Shown: positions 17,119-25,825 of the stretch, in pieces
How the letters are laid out: every line of letters starts with the position of its first letter
How positions within the stretch are numbered: position 1 is the stretch's first letter
Assembly: GCA_026705765.1 (NCBI GenBank)
Contig: JAPPAB010000017.1
Coordinates: 1 to 34,379, forward strand
Direction of reading: 5' to 3'
Length of the DNA stretch: 34,379 bases
Origin: Gemmatimonadota bacterium
GTDB lineage: Bacteria; Latescibacterota; UBA2968
Made by a program: the position numbers and the translations under genes
Notes under the pieces: generated by a model
What the model was told of the DNA's origin: nothing
What the model saw: the letters and a program-made list of their open reading frames with translations, nothing else
Databases searched by the model: none

Positions 17119-18710
17119 GGCGTCCATTTCTGGATGTCGGCGAGGATTTTTTCGGCATTCGGGTGATCGGGTTGCAGGCGCAGCGCGGTTTGCAATTGCT
17201 GGAGGGCGAGGTCAAAGCGCTGGTGCTCGGCGTGGAGATAGCCCAGGCGTATGTGTGAGGGTACGTGGACAGGGCTGATGGCGATTGCGCGCATATATCC
17301 GTTAATTGCGCGTTCAGGTTCTCCTTTTTGGCGGGCGATCTCGGCCATTTGAAAATGCGGACGGTGGTCGTCTGTGGTGAGTTCGGCGTATTTCTGAAAG
17401 GCTTCGTAAGCGCTGTCTGTCTGCGCGGTTGCGAGGTAGCTCAAGCCCAGGTGATAGCGCGGGATGACGTAATTGGGTTCGACTTCGATGGCTTTTGAAA
17501 AGGCTTTGATCGCCGCGTCATGGCGCTCTATCAGGTGGAGTACGGTGCCGAGGCGAAAATGGACGCGGGTGAATTGGGTGTTGTGCGCTGCGGCCTTTTG
17601 GAGATGGTCAACGGCTTTTTCGTGATTTCCTTTGCGGTGTGCGATCATGCCGAGTTTGAAATGCGCATCGGCGAGTGTGGAATCGCGTTGCAGGGCTTGA
17701 TGGTAGTATTTTGTGGCTTCGTCGATGCGGTCGAGTTCGTTATAAGCATTGGCGAGTTCGTAACAGGCTATGGGATCATCGGGATTGGCCTGAATGGCCT
17801 GGCGCAGTTGCGCGGTGATTGTTTCAAAGGTTTGGGCGTATTGATTGAAGAACATGCCGGATAAAGATGCCTGAATATCGGGATTTATGGGCGATTGCTG
17901 GAGGGCTTGTTCGAGTTCGCTCATGGCTTCTTCTGTACGGTCCTGTTTTTTGAGGATCAGGGCAAGGCGATAGCGCGCGGCAATGTGTTCAAGGTCGATT
18001 TTGAGGGCGTTGCGATAGGCATTTTCCGCTTCTGTTATTTTGTTGCTCGTTTGGTAGATGCGTCCGAGATAATAGTGGGGCATCGCACTTTTGGCATCGC
18101 GTTGTACGGCGCGTTTTAGACCACTTTCGGCCTGTGTGAGCAGGGCGTTGTCAATGGGAGATTGCCGCAGTGCCCGATATAGTGCCATCATGCTTTCGGT
18201 TGCCATGCGGAGTGCTTCTGGATTGTGAAACATGGGCATTTGCAGACGGGTTTTTTCATGGGGTGTCAGGGTCACGTTCAATTGATCTGGAATGGCGTAG
18301 AGTATGGGCAAGATGGCGTCGAGCGGTGCAGAGACGGATGCCTGTCCCGTAAAGGTTTCGATGACTTCGCCCGAGGTTGTATGAAGCATGTCGGTTTCGA
18401 TTTGGATGCGCGATCCCACAATGTGATAACGCCCGCTTAAAATCAGGTGGATGTCCAATTTTTTTGCGAGATCAGAGGAGCTTACCGGCGCATCTCCGAG
18501 TTTGTGGCGCAGATATTCTTCGTCAACGGCGTGTATTTTGGGTACACGGTAATAGGCGTTGATATATCCTTCGGAAATGGCTGCGGAGAGCCAATTCCAC
18601 TGCGGGTCGCCCGTTGTGTTTTCGTGTGGCAATACGGCGATGTTCCATTGGGCGTAGATGGGCGCGTGGATCAGGGTGATGAGGATGCTGAGTGCGAGGC
18701 GTTTTTTCAT
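17115..18710 (-). CDS. Exported TPR-repeat protein with CsgG/FlgO-like N-terminal domain
   Basis: This is a 531-residue protein with a signal peptide (residues 1-20, ending at IYA) and then a region resembling CsgG/FlgO-type modules (NIAVLPHENTTGDPQWNWLSA). From about residue 200 to the end it is a run of roughly nine TPR units (A-Y-x-x-A-L-x-D-P pattern) for protein binding. It is probably periplasmic. The ATG is one base after the stop of the redoxin/haem gene, so it is in the same operon. No enzyme motif is seen; it may be an adapter for its oxidoreductase neighbour. Confidence 0.85.
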   Translation of the reverse strand: MKKRLALSILITLIHAPIYAQWNIAVLPHENTTGDPQWNWLSAAISEGYINAYYRVPKIHAVDEEYLRHKLGDAPVSSSDLAKKLDIHLILSGRYHIVGSRIQIETDMLHTTSGEVIETFTGQASVSAPLDAILPILYAIPDQLNVTLTPHEKTRLQMPMFHNPEALRMATESMMALYRALRQSPIDNALLTQAESGLKRAVQRDAKSAMPHYYLGRIYQTSNKITEAENAYRNALKIDLEHIAARYRLALILKKQDRTEEAMSELEQALQQSPINPDIQASLSGMFFNQYAQTFETITAQLRQAIQANPDDPIACYELANAYNELDRIDEATKYYHQALQRDSTLADAHFKLGMIAHRKGNHEKAVDHLQKAAAHNTQFTRVHFRLGTVLHLIERHDAAIKAFSKAIEVEPNYVIPRYHLGLSYLATAQTDSAYEAFQKYAELTTDDHRPHFQMAEIARQKGEPERAINGYMRAIAISPVHVPSHIRLGYLHAEHQRFDLALQQLQTALRLQPDHPNAEKILADIQKWTP

Positions 18711-18711
18711 G

Positions 18712-20499
18712 TTATTTTTTTTCCGTTGTCAAGTTTTCATCGTCGTGTGTGACATAGAGAAATGCGGTACACATTTCGTCGGTCGATTTTTCGCCCCATC
18801 GCACCAGCCTGGGGGGATTGTTGGGGTTTCGGGGGTTGTCGGCAGAGTTATCGTAAAAGGCTTCGAGCGCGATGCGGGTGCCGCGCGGGAGTGCGATGGG
18901 TGTTTTGTACACATAGGTTTCTTGCCAGTTAAAGTCCCAGGGTTTGACCCATATCAGAGGTTTTTGGGTGCCGTCGGGATAGGTTGCGGTTATTTTCATT
19001 TCTGTGCCGAGCAAGTGCATGTGGGGCAAGATGCCGAGCAGGTGCTGGTCGCGGGTGATGGTGATTGCGCCGGTTACTCTGTGTCGTCTGATGTTGGGGG
19101 GAATGAAGAGCAAACGGCTGTTGATGACTTCTTCGCGGAGCTGTTTTTGTACGGGTTTTTTGGCAAAGTAGATGCCCAGTCGAGAGTGGTCTTTTACGGC
19201 GCGGCCAATTTTGTGATAGTGGATCTGGAGGATGATGTCGCTGTTGGGCGGTAGATCGCGGCCTATGCCCTCTGGGAGTACAAAGGGGGTGTTGCCGGGT
19301 GCCCAGCCGCCCAGGGATTCGTAAATGGGTACGCCTATGCCGCCAAAGCAGGGGTAGCCCGGCGCGGGCGCGTTTTCCTGTTGCAGGCGCGCTTTGCCAG
19401 AGATGTCGATGTACACGCTGACGTGGTGGACGACTTCGCGTTCTCCGGGTAGCACTTCGATGGCCGATACGTAGTTGCCCGTGTCCTGTTTTGTGGGCAA
19501 GACAAAGCAGCGATATTCGTCGCGGCCCGTGGCTTCGAGTGAATAAGGTGTTTCGGGTTCGAGGATCAGGTCGGGCGTGCCCAGGGTCCAGCTTTTGGAA
19601 AATGCAATGGGTTCGGGCTGGTCGGCGGGATTGCCCTGGGGCATACCGCTGTTGACCCATTGCGCGAAGGTGTGGATTTCGTCGTCTGTGAGTCTGCGGG
19701 AATTTTTGAAGTTGCCGTATTCGGGGCGCGCTTTCCAGGGGGGCATGATGCGGGCTTCGATGGAGTCGCGCATCTGATAGGCCCAGGCGAGTACTTCTGT
19801 GTAGTCGAAAAAGGGCACGCGCCCGATGCCGCCGGGGCGATGACAGTTCTGGCAGCGGTTTTGGAGCAGGGGCAGGATGTCGCGATAAAATGTTGGGGTG
19901 GAGGTGTTCGCGACAGTTGTTTGCCGGGGTGTGCGCCTGATTTCACAGCCAAAACTGGGGAGGCTGGTGTTGGCGATTTTGCGGTTGGCGAGCATTGCAT
20001 CAAGGGCGTCCCACAATCCGCGCGAGGTCGTGTCTTCGGGTATGCCCCAGCCGTTGTCAATTTCGCCCTTGTAGCGCAGGCGGCGTTGAGTGTCAAAGAG
20101 AAAGGCGTGAGGGGTGTGGGTGGCGCCGAGGTGATCGGCGAGTTTGTTGTGCGGGTCGCGCAGGACAGTGAAGGGTACGGGATTTTGGGTGTAGTGTTCT
20201 TTGATGTCTTTGTCGGTTTCGTTAAAATTGGCATTTACAGATATCAGGTGTACGCCTTTGGGGGCGTACTGGTCGTGTATTTGTGTTCGGTGTATGTCGT
20301 ATTTGAGCGAGGCAGGGCAGACGACGGAGCTGAAGGTGATGACGAGTGCGTGGTCCCGGGATAAATCACTGAGGGTGACGGGCGATCCGTTGAGGTCGGC
20401 AAGGGTAAAGTCATTGAGGGTGTCGCCGATCTGGAGGGGGACTGCCCAGAGGCGAAGCGGGAGGGCGAGAAAGAGTGTGATGAATAGCGGGCGTTTCAT
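18712..20499 (-). CDS. Redoxin / c-haem / copper type II monooxygenase-like fusion, exported
   Basis: The 595-residue protein has a signal peptide (residues 1-20) and three parts. Residues 21-180 are a peroxiredoxin-like redoxin with VVCPAS, where the usual second cysteine is serine (C61, S64). Near 200-285 is a c-type haem domain with a CQNCH motif (216-220). Residues 310-595 resemble the copper type II ascorbate-dependent monooxygenase (PHM) fold, with copper-site histidines at HH 358-359, HYH 427-429 and HMH 493-495, and a late Met near 575. Similar fusions occur in Planctomycetes and uncultured FCB bacteria. It would act in the periplasm, with the haem passing electrons to copper (inference). 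Confidence 0.85.
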   Translation of the reverse strand: MKRPLFITLFLALPLRLWAVPLQIGDTLNDFTLADLNGSPVTLSDLSRDHALVITFSSVVCPASLKYDIHRTQIHDQYAPKGVHLISVNANFNETDKDIKEHYTQNPVPFTVLRDPHNKLADHLGATHTPHAFLFDTQRRLRYKGEIDNGWGIPEDTTSRGLWDALDAMLANRKIANTSLPSFGCEIRRTPRQTTVANTSTPTFYRDILPLLQNRCQNCHRPGGIGRVPFFDYTEVLAWAYQMRDSIEARIMPPWKARPEYGNFKNSRRLTDDEIHTFAQWVNSGMPQGNPADQPEPIAFSKSWTLGTPDLILEPETPYSLEATGRDEYRCFVLPTKQDTGNYVSAIEVLPGEREVVHHVSVYIDISGKARLQQENAPAPGYPCFGGIGVPIYESLGGWAPGNTPFVLPEGIGRDLPPNSDIILQIHYHKIGRAVKDHSRLGIYFAKKPVQKQLREEVINSRLLFIPPNIRRHRVTGAITITRDQHLLGILPHMHLLGTEMKITATYPDGTQKPLIWVKPWDFNWQETYVYKTPIALPRGTRIALEAFYDNSADNPRNPNNPPRLVRWGEKSTDEMCTAFLYVTHDDENLTTEKK

Positions 20500-20504
20500 T
20501 GTGA

Positions 20505-21194
20505 TCAGGTGTTGCGCTTGCGCAAGTAGTCGATGAGGAAGACCAGTGTGATTAGCCCAAAAAATCCGGCGATTGATAGGGCGATGTAGTGGCTTTCTTG
20601 CGGGAGTCGCCAGTATTGTATTATAACAAATATAAGGGCGGGAACAAAGAAGATGAGCGCCCCCAGTAAAGCATATACCGATTGTGTGGTGGGTTCTATT
20701 TGAGGGGAGGCGTGAGTTGTGGGCTTTATGGTCGGAGGGGCTGTTTCGGGAGGTTTGACGCGGGCGAGCATTTCTATGACGCTTTTGCGATAGTTGTTGT
20801 CGGCAGCGGCATATACGCTCCAGAAGGCAGAGATTTCTTCGGCACCCGTGCGGGTAAATTTTTTTTCGAGTGCGCGTTTGCGCTCAAGAGAGAGTTCGGC
20901 GGGTGCTTTTTTCTGGTGTTTTTTAAGGTCGTCGAGAATATGTGTGAGGCTGGCGTCGTACCCGTGAATCCAGGGATAGGTGGCGTGTTGAAGCAATTTT
21001 TCATCGGGGTTTGTGTCGCCAAATTCACAGAGATATGCGTCGATGAGTTTTTTGCGTCCGATTTTAGATCCTGCGCCGGGAAAGTGTTTTGCCCGCAATT
21101 TGCTGTCGCGTTGAAAGGGCAAATAGAGATGGTTGTGATCCGCTATTTCGAGGATGCGTTTGAATGCGTTGAGGAGTGTTTGGCGGTGGGACAT
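20505..21194 (-). CDS. Hypothetical protein with two C-terminal membrane helices
   Basis: I do not recognise this protein of about 229 residues. The first 150 residues are charged and helical and look cytoplasmic; a Pro/Thr-rich linker near 150-170 leads to two hydrophobic segments (about 170-195 and 200-225). The ATG at 21194 has no good ribosome site; a GTG at 21206 in the same frame is also possible. It stops 5 bases before the redoxin/haem gene start and so heads the minus-strand arsC operon. The upstream DNA holds a short direct repeat (ACACAGATTAACACAGAT). Confidence 0.6.
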   Translation of the reverse strand: MSHRQTLLNAFKRILEIADHNHLYLPFQRDSKLRAKHFPGAGSKIGRKKLIDAYLCEFGDTNPDEKLLQHATYPWIHGYDASLTHILDDLKKHQKKAPAELSLERKRALEKKFTRTGAEEISAFWSVYAAADNNYRKSVIEMLARVKPPETAPPTIKPTTHASPQIEPTTQSVYALLGALIFFVPALIFVIIQYWRLPQESHYIALSIAGFFGLITLVFLIDYLRKRNT

Positions 21195-21252
21195 GGGAAG
21201 AGACACAGATTAACACAGATGATCCCGCAGGAGGTTATATATAATAATGTAG

Positions 21253-21273
21253 GGGCGGGTTTTAAACCCGCCC
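21253..21273. repeat. Palindromic hairpin (GGGCGGGTTT/AAACCCGCCC)
   Basis: This is a perfect 10-bp inverted repeat separated by one T, followed on the plus strand by a T-run (21275-21279). It lies just beyond the stop of the minus-strand selenoprotein gene, so it may end its transcript or be one of the GC-rich palindromes that are dispersed in such genomes. A related GC-rich hairpin lies inside that gene, right after the TGA codon (22372-22388). Confidence 0.7.
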
Positions 21274-21278
21274 GTTTT

Positions 21279-22583
21279 TCAGGAATTGACTGCTTTTCCA
21301 AAGTTTTGGACAAATATGAGAAAGTCGGGAAAGTCAACCGTGCCCGATCCGTCGAGATCAAAGGTCGTATTGGCCGTGCCAAAGGCTCCTACGAATAGGA
21401 GGAAATCCGAGAAGTCAATGGTGCGCGAACCATCGAAGTCGGCGCGTGGATCAGCGGGGATGAAGATGGCCGAACCGGTGATGGTCAGACTGATGGAGGC
21501 GTTTTCCGGGTCGTTTGAGATTACGTCGATGGTGCCGGTGATAGGACCTTCGGCTGGCGGACTGAAAGTCACCGTGATGTCCTGAGATTGGCCGGGTGGC
21601 ACTGTTAATTGGGTTTCTGAAAGTGTAATGCCCGCGATGTCGGATTGGATGTCTGTGATGTTGAGTGGGCCTGTACCAGTATTTGTGATGGTGAATGTTG
21701 TTGTTGCGTCTTTGCCCATTTCGATTTCACCCAGGCTCAAATTTTCCTGAACCAGTGATATGGTCGGGATTTGGGCCGCTTCGATGGTGAGGTTGACGAA
21801 AGGGATCTCCAGGGTGCCAACGCTTTGTTCGCCGTGTTGGAGAGTGATTTTGCCCGAAAATGTACCGGCCTGCGTTGGCGCCAGGATAATTTGTACGGTT
21901 TTGCTTTCGCCGGGGGCTATGGTCAGTGTGGATGGCTCCATTGTGATGCCTTCGGGAGCCGAGTATCCAGTGATTTCGAGGGGTCCTGCGCCGGTGTTTT
22001 CGATCTTAAATTCTACGGTTTTAGATTGCCCCACTTCAAGGGTTCTGCCAAAGTAGATTTCTGATGGAAAGAGGGAAATAACAGGCGTTTTATTGAGTAG
22101 TGCATCGACTTGCGCGTTGATCAGGTCAGCAGAGCCAGTGGCGATTGCTGTGGTTCTGAGGCGCAAGATGCCTCCCTGGTCGATGACGAGGATGTCTTCG
22201 TTGCGGGTGCCGAGAGTTCCGGAGACGCCAGAGGCACTTGTGAGCATGGGTGTCGTGACAGTGGATCGCGTCAGATAGGATTGCGCCTGTGCGCGGTTGC
22301 CGTTGTATCTATCGAGTGTGAGGATCTGTAAGCCGGTTTTGTCTTTGTTGCGTTGGTGAACATCTCTTTCAAAGGCGGGACCCGCCCCTATGCAAGTCCC
22401 TCAGTTGTAGCCTACAAAAAAGAGGACGGAGACGGTGTTGGTCGAATGGCTGACGCCATAAGACCTGCCATCGGTGGCTTGAAGTTGAAATTCACCTACT
22501 TTTTCTCCTACTCCGGGCTGGGCAAAAGCTGTTGTGCATAAGCACAGAAATAGGGCGATAGAGAAAAATCGCAGATGTTTCAT
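21279..22583 (-). CDS. Exported thioredoxin-like protein with UxxC motif, ASH domains and dockerin-like EF-hands; probable selenoprotein (Sec61)
   Basis: Read through one in-frame TGA (22401-22403), this is a 434-residue protein ending at TGA 21279-21281. It has a signal peptide (about 1-21, ending TTAFA) and then a TlpA/redoxin fold whose active site reads VLFFVGYN-U61-GTC64. The TGA is the first cysteine of the usual CxxC. The fold continues through LQILTLDRYNGN, YLT and ILVIDQGG. Two ASH-type Ig-like domains follow (about 168-265 and 268-370). Residues 377-434 hold two EF-hand-like loops (DFDGSRTIDFSDF, DLDGSGTVDF) as in dockerin type I. The frame is open for about 374 codons after the TGA. 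Without recoding only 60 residues would be made. The start has GGAGGAA upstream. Confidence 0.88.
22372..22388 (-). promoter_or_regulatory. Candidate SECIS element of the UxxC gene
   Basis: In the mRNA, GGGGCGG pairs with CCGCCTT around a GUC loop (seven pairs, the outer two G-U). The loop opens with GU, and its first base is 20 bases after the TGA (19 bases lie between), the spacing typical of bacterial SECIS elements. An alternative 5-bp pairing is GGGAC/GTCCC starting directly after the TGA. It also resembles the local GC-rich palindrome family, so its SECIS role is inferred, not proven. Confidence 0.5.
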
Positions 22584-22624
22584 GGTGTTCCTCCGTAAGG
22601 TGAGAGAGAAGATTGCTGATTGCT

Positions 22625-22653
22625 AATATACTAAATCGCGTGCAAAATGTCAC
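22625..22653 (-). promoter_or_regulatory. Sigma-70-type promoter of the UxxC selenoprotein gene
   Basis: On the minus strand GTGACA (22653-22648) is followed by exactly 17 bases and TATATT (22630-22625), close to TTGACA-N17-TATAAT. It lies 42 bases upstream of the ATG. This is consistent with a transcript of about 35 bases before the start codon and a good Shine-Dalgarno. Confidence 0.6.
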
Positions 22654-22737
22654 GGGGTTTGCGCTTGATTTTGGGGTTTTGTTTATCTACATTGTGTTTA
22701 CGTTTTGGGTGTTTTGTGGTTCCCACTTTTTTCTTTT

Positions 22738-23871
22738 ATGTCTCTATCTCTAAACGACTTTGAAGCTGTGGTTCAGCGCGCTATCGCGCATCGCGATAAC
22801 GGCGATCTGAAAGCTGCTGTTGCGGGTTTTGATGCGGCTGTTGCAATCCGCGATGGCGATGCCGTTGTGTTTGTGCATCGGGGGATTACATACGGGCAAT
22901 TGGGGCGTTTTGATGCGGCGATTGCAGATTTTGATCGCGCAATCGCTCTGGTGCCAGATGATCCCTGGGTGTGGAGCAATCGCGCGATTGCCTGCGGGTT
23001 GATGGGGCAGTTTGATGATGCGATAGACAGTTTTGGCAAGGCGGTTGCGCTCGATCCGGAAAATACGCAGGCTCTTGCGAGTCGGGGAGAGACCCTGCGC
23101 GAGATGGGACGGTTTGAAGAGGCTTTGGGGGATCTCAATCGGGTTTTGGCGCTGGATGCAGATTATTTTGGCGCGTTGATTAGCCGCGGGCATGTGTTGA
23201 TGTATTTGGGACAGTTCGATGCGGCTGCGGTCGATTTTGATCGGGCGATTGCAGTTGGCAATGGGCATCCAGATGCGTTTGCCGGGCGGGCGGAGATCTA
23301 CCGTCAGGCTGATGAGGCTGAGGCTGCGATGGAGATGTTTGGGCAGGCGCTCGAGGCGATGCCCAATCACCTGGGTGCATTGATCGGGCGGGGCGAGGTG
23401 TTGTGGGAGATCGGTCAATTGGAGGATGCGCTTTTGGATTTTGACCGCGCACTCGTCGTCGCGCCCGATGATCTGGATTTGTTGGCCGCGCGTGGCGATA
23501 TGTTGCGGCAATTGGGACGAAGTGCGGAGGCAATCCGCGATTTTACACGGGCGCTGGAGATTTTTCCCGATCATCTGTGGGCGCTTATGGGGCGAGGCGT
23601 TGCGTTGCGGATGGAAAATGATCCCGAGGCGTCGCTGGTCGATTTTGACCGGGCGGTGATGCTGGAGAACGGGGATGCGTGGATTTGGGCAAATCGCGGG
23701 GAGTCTCGACGAATGCTGGGGCAGTTTGAGGCAGCGGTTTCGGATTTTACGCGGGCGTTGGATCTCGATCCCGAAAATGGATGGGCATTAGAACTCCGCG
23801 CGGAGACGTTTCGGCAAATGGGACGATTTGCCGAGGCGGTTGAAGATTTGAATCGGGCACGGGCACAATGA
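22738..23871 (+). CDS. TPR-repeat protein (YcaO partner)
   Basis: This 377-residue protein is nearly all tetratricopeptide repeats, about 11 units of 34 residues with the pattern A-x-x-D-F-x-R-A-I-A-x-D/P. No signal peptide is present with the ATG at 22738; an upstream TTG in the same frame (22705) would add 11 residues and has no ribosome site. The stop overlaps the start of the YcaO gene as ATGA, so the two are made together. It probably binds or presents a protein partner or substrate to YcaO (inference). Confidence 0.85.
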   Translation: MSLSLNDFEAVVQRAIAHRDNGDLKAAVAGFDAAVAIRDGDAVVFVHRGITYGQLGRFDAAIADFDRAIALVPDDPWVWSNRAIACGLMGQFDDAIDSFGKAVALDPENTQALASRGETLREMGRFEEALGDLNRVLALDADYFGALISRGHVLMYLGQFDAAAVDFDRAIAVGNGHPDAFAGRAEIYRQADEAEAAMEMFGQALEAMPNHLGALIGRGEVLWEIGQLEDALLDFDRALVVAPDDLDLLAARGDMLRQLGRSAEAIRDFTRALEIFPDHLWALMGRGVALRMENDPEASLVDFDRAVMLENGDAWIWANRGESRRMLGQFEAAVSDFTRALDLDPENGWALELRAETFRQMGRFAEAVEDLNRARAQ

Positions 23872-24878
23872 GCGAGTCGCATCATATCGTTATTGCCGAT
23901 CGCACGGTTCCGTTTGAAGAGACTATTGAGCGGTTCGGGGAGGCGCTGTCCAAAAAGTGTCGGTTTCAAGCGCGCGCGCGGCGGTTTTACAATACGGTAT
24001 GGATCGCCGATTGTTATACGGATTACGTGCAATCGGCGCTGTTTCGCAAATACGAAGGGCCGTTGATGGAGGGTATTGCGCTTCGCACGATGGGCAAAGG
24101 GCTTTCCAAACAGCAGGTGCTGGCCGGGGCGATGGCAGAGGCGGTCGAGCGCATTTCGTTTTTTGACGCGCTGGCGAGCGGGCGGGAGACGCCCATTTAT
24201 GAGTTGACTTCTGATGTCGAACTCGTGCCGTCCAGTTTGAAGGTGTCGGATGTGCCGCATTTGAATGATTCGGCAAATGGGGTCTCGGCGGGCAATACTG
24301 TGCTGGAGTGCGTGTTTCACGGTTTGCTGGAGATGCACGAGCACCTGGATGTGGGAAAGCATTTTTTCTGGCCAGGATTGGAACACCGGCAATTTATCGA
24401 TCCGAATTTGACGGGTTTTTCCCCTCGCGTCGTCGAGAAGATGCTGGCTGTGGCTGTGCCGGGAGAAAATGAGAAGGTGACGACGGTTCACGCGGTGGTG
24501 TGTCCCAAAGATTTGGGACCTCTGGTGCGCACCTGTACGCATTTGGATGGGCGTATGGCGTTGCAGCGGGCGTTTAATGAGACTGTTCAGAGTCACAAGA
24601 CGCGGTTTGTGTCTGATTTGCAGACTTTTGATGCTGAGATTGCAATGTGGGATTTGCCCAATCATTTTACGGATGATTTGATAACCGATATTCAGGTGGT
24701 GTTAAGCGGTATGAATTCTTCGGTTTATGTGCAAGATTGGACAGATCCAGAGATGCAAATCCCGGTGTTGCGGCCTTTTAGTTTAAAGACCGCAGAACAC
24801 GAGCGGGACCACGCGATGATCGAGACGTATGTGCATCGGATTATGGTGGATTCGGGCAATTATATTGTCTGGTCGTGA
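23868..24878 (+). CDS. YcaO-domain protein
   Basis: This 336-residue protein matches the YcaO family, ATP-using enzymes that activate amide backbones (azoline, thioamide or macroamidine formation). The diagnostic region GKGLSKQQVLAGAMAEAVER is at 76-95, with acidic residues E91 and E94 of the ATP/Mg site; SANGVSAGN and the second acidic helix with E147 and E155 (LECVFHGLLEMHEH) follow. No TfuA, E1-like or precursor-peptide gene is adjacent. It is translationally coupled to the TPR gene. The substrate is unknown; it could be a protein rather than a peptide natural product. Confidence 0.85.
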   Translation: MSESHHIVIADRTVPFEETIERFGEALSKKCRFQARARRFYNTVWIADCYTDYVQSALFRKYEGPLMEGIALRTMGKGLSKQQVLAGAMAEAVERISFFDALASGRETPIYELTSDVELVPSSLKVSDVPHLNDSANGVSAGNTVLECVFHGLLEMHEHLDVGKHFFWPGLEHRQFIDPNLTGFSPRVVEKMLAVAVPGENEKVTTVHAVVCPKDLGPLVRTCTHLDGRMALQRAFNETVQSHKTRFVSDLQTFDAEIAMWDLPNHFTDDLITDIQVVLSGMNSSVYVQDWTDPEMQIPVLRPFSLKTAEHERDHAMIETYVHRIMVDSGNYIVWS

Positions 24879-24889
24879 TGGAGTGCGTC

Positions 24890-25732
24890 ATGATACCAAA
24901 AACGGTTTATCGATTCGGCGTTTTGGGTATTGCATTGATCATGGCTTGTAGCAAGGCGGCCGATCCAGAATATGTGATTGAAGAATCTGTTGTGACGACG
25001 CCTGCGGGCACGGAGCATGTGCAGATTTTTGTTCCTGTTAGCACCTTTGCGATGGGGTCGAGCGATGGGCCTTCAAATACGCGTCCGCTGCACGAGGTGA
25101 TGCTCGACGCTTTTTATATCGATAAATACGAGGTGACCAACGCACAGTATTTGGCTTATGTTGAAGCCACGGGAAGTGAAGAGCCGCAGTACTTTCGAGT
25201 AGAGGGGTTTGGTCAACCCGATCAGCCGGCAGTGGGGGTTTTGTGGTCTCAAGCGCGGGATTATTGCCATTGGGCGGGTTTGCAATTGCCGAGTGAAGCG
25301 CAGTGGGAATTGGCCGCTGCGGGCACGGATGGGCGCGTGTTTCCCTGGGGCAATGAGCCTGCGAGTGAATCGCTGTGCAATTTCAATTTCAGTTCGGGCC
25401 CCATGCCTGTGGGTAGCTATCCAGATGGTGCAAGTCCTTATGGCGCGATGGATATGGCGGGCAATGTCTGGGAGTGGACGCTGGATGAATACCAGCATAC
25501 GTATTACGCAAATAGTCCCAGGCACAATCCGGTGAATTTAGAAAATTCAGGTATGGATGATGGGCCAGATCGCACGCTTCGCGGTGGGGGCTGGTTTTCG
25601 GCGCAACACGATATCCGCGTGTTTGTGCGGAGTTCGGTTTTGATTATGGAAGAGCAGGCTCTGGCGCGCGAAGAGTTTGATACCGAAATATTTGCTTACA
25701 TCGGGTTTCGGTGTGCGCGGGGAGAGCCTTAA
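24890..25732 (+). CDS. SUMF1/FGE-sulfatase domain lipoprotein
   Basis: The 280-residue protein starts at ATG 24890 (GGAG upstream; the frame is open from a GTG at 24875) with a lipoprotein signal ending at IMACS. The rest is a formylglycine-generating-enzyme-like fold: STFAMGSSDG, HEVMLDAFYIDKYEVTNAQY, LPSEAQWELAAAG, FPWGNEP, DMAGNVWEWTLD, LRGGGWF and GFRCARG. The cysteine pair used by true FGE (CxxYxxxC before the GFRC end) is absent, so it is probably not the sulfatase activator but an SUMF1 protein with another role at the cell envelope. It follows YcaO by 11 bases. Confidence 0.88.
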   Translation: MIPKTVYRFGVLGIALIMACSKAADPEYVIEESVVTTPAGTEHVQIFVPVSTFAMGSSDGPSNTRPLHEVMLDAFYIDKYEVTNAQYLAYVEATGSEEPQYFRVEGFGQPDQPAVGVLWSQARDYCHWAGLQLPSEAQWELAAAGTDGRVFPWGNEPASESLCNFNFSSGPMPVGSYPDGASPYGAMDMAGNVWEWTLDEYQHTYYANSPRHNPVNLENSGMDDGPDRTLRGGGWFSAQHDIRVFVRSSVLIMEEQALAREEFDTEIFAYIGFRCARGEP

Positions 25733-25825
25733 TTGTATTAAAAAGCCAGGTTATCGCATTGGTGGCCGTTGCTCTTGTGGGGGTGACGGTTTACATTTTT
25801 TATTCGCGCATCAACAGGACGTGTT

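Noticed and set aside
21279-22247. Separate gene starting at ATG 22247
   Set aside because: The same frame is open upstream to the TGA and encodes the middle of the thioredoxin fold; no Shine-Dalgarno precedes 22247.
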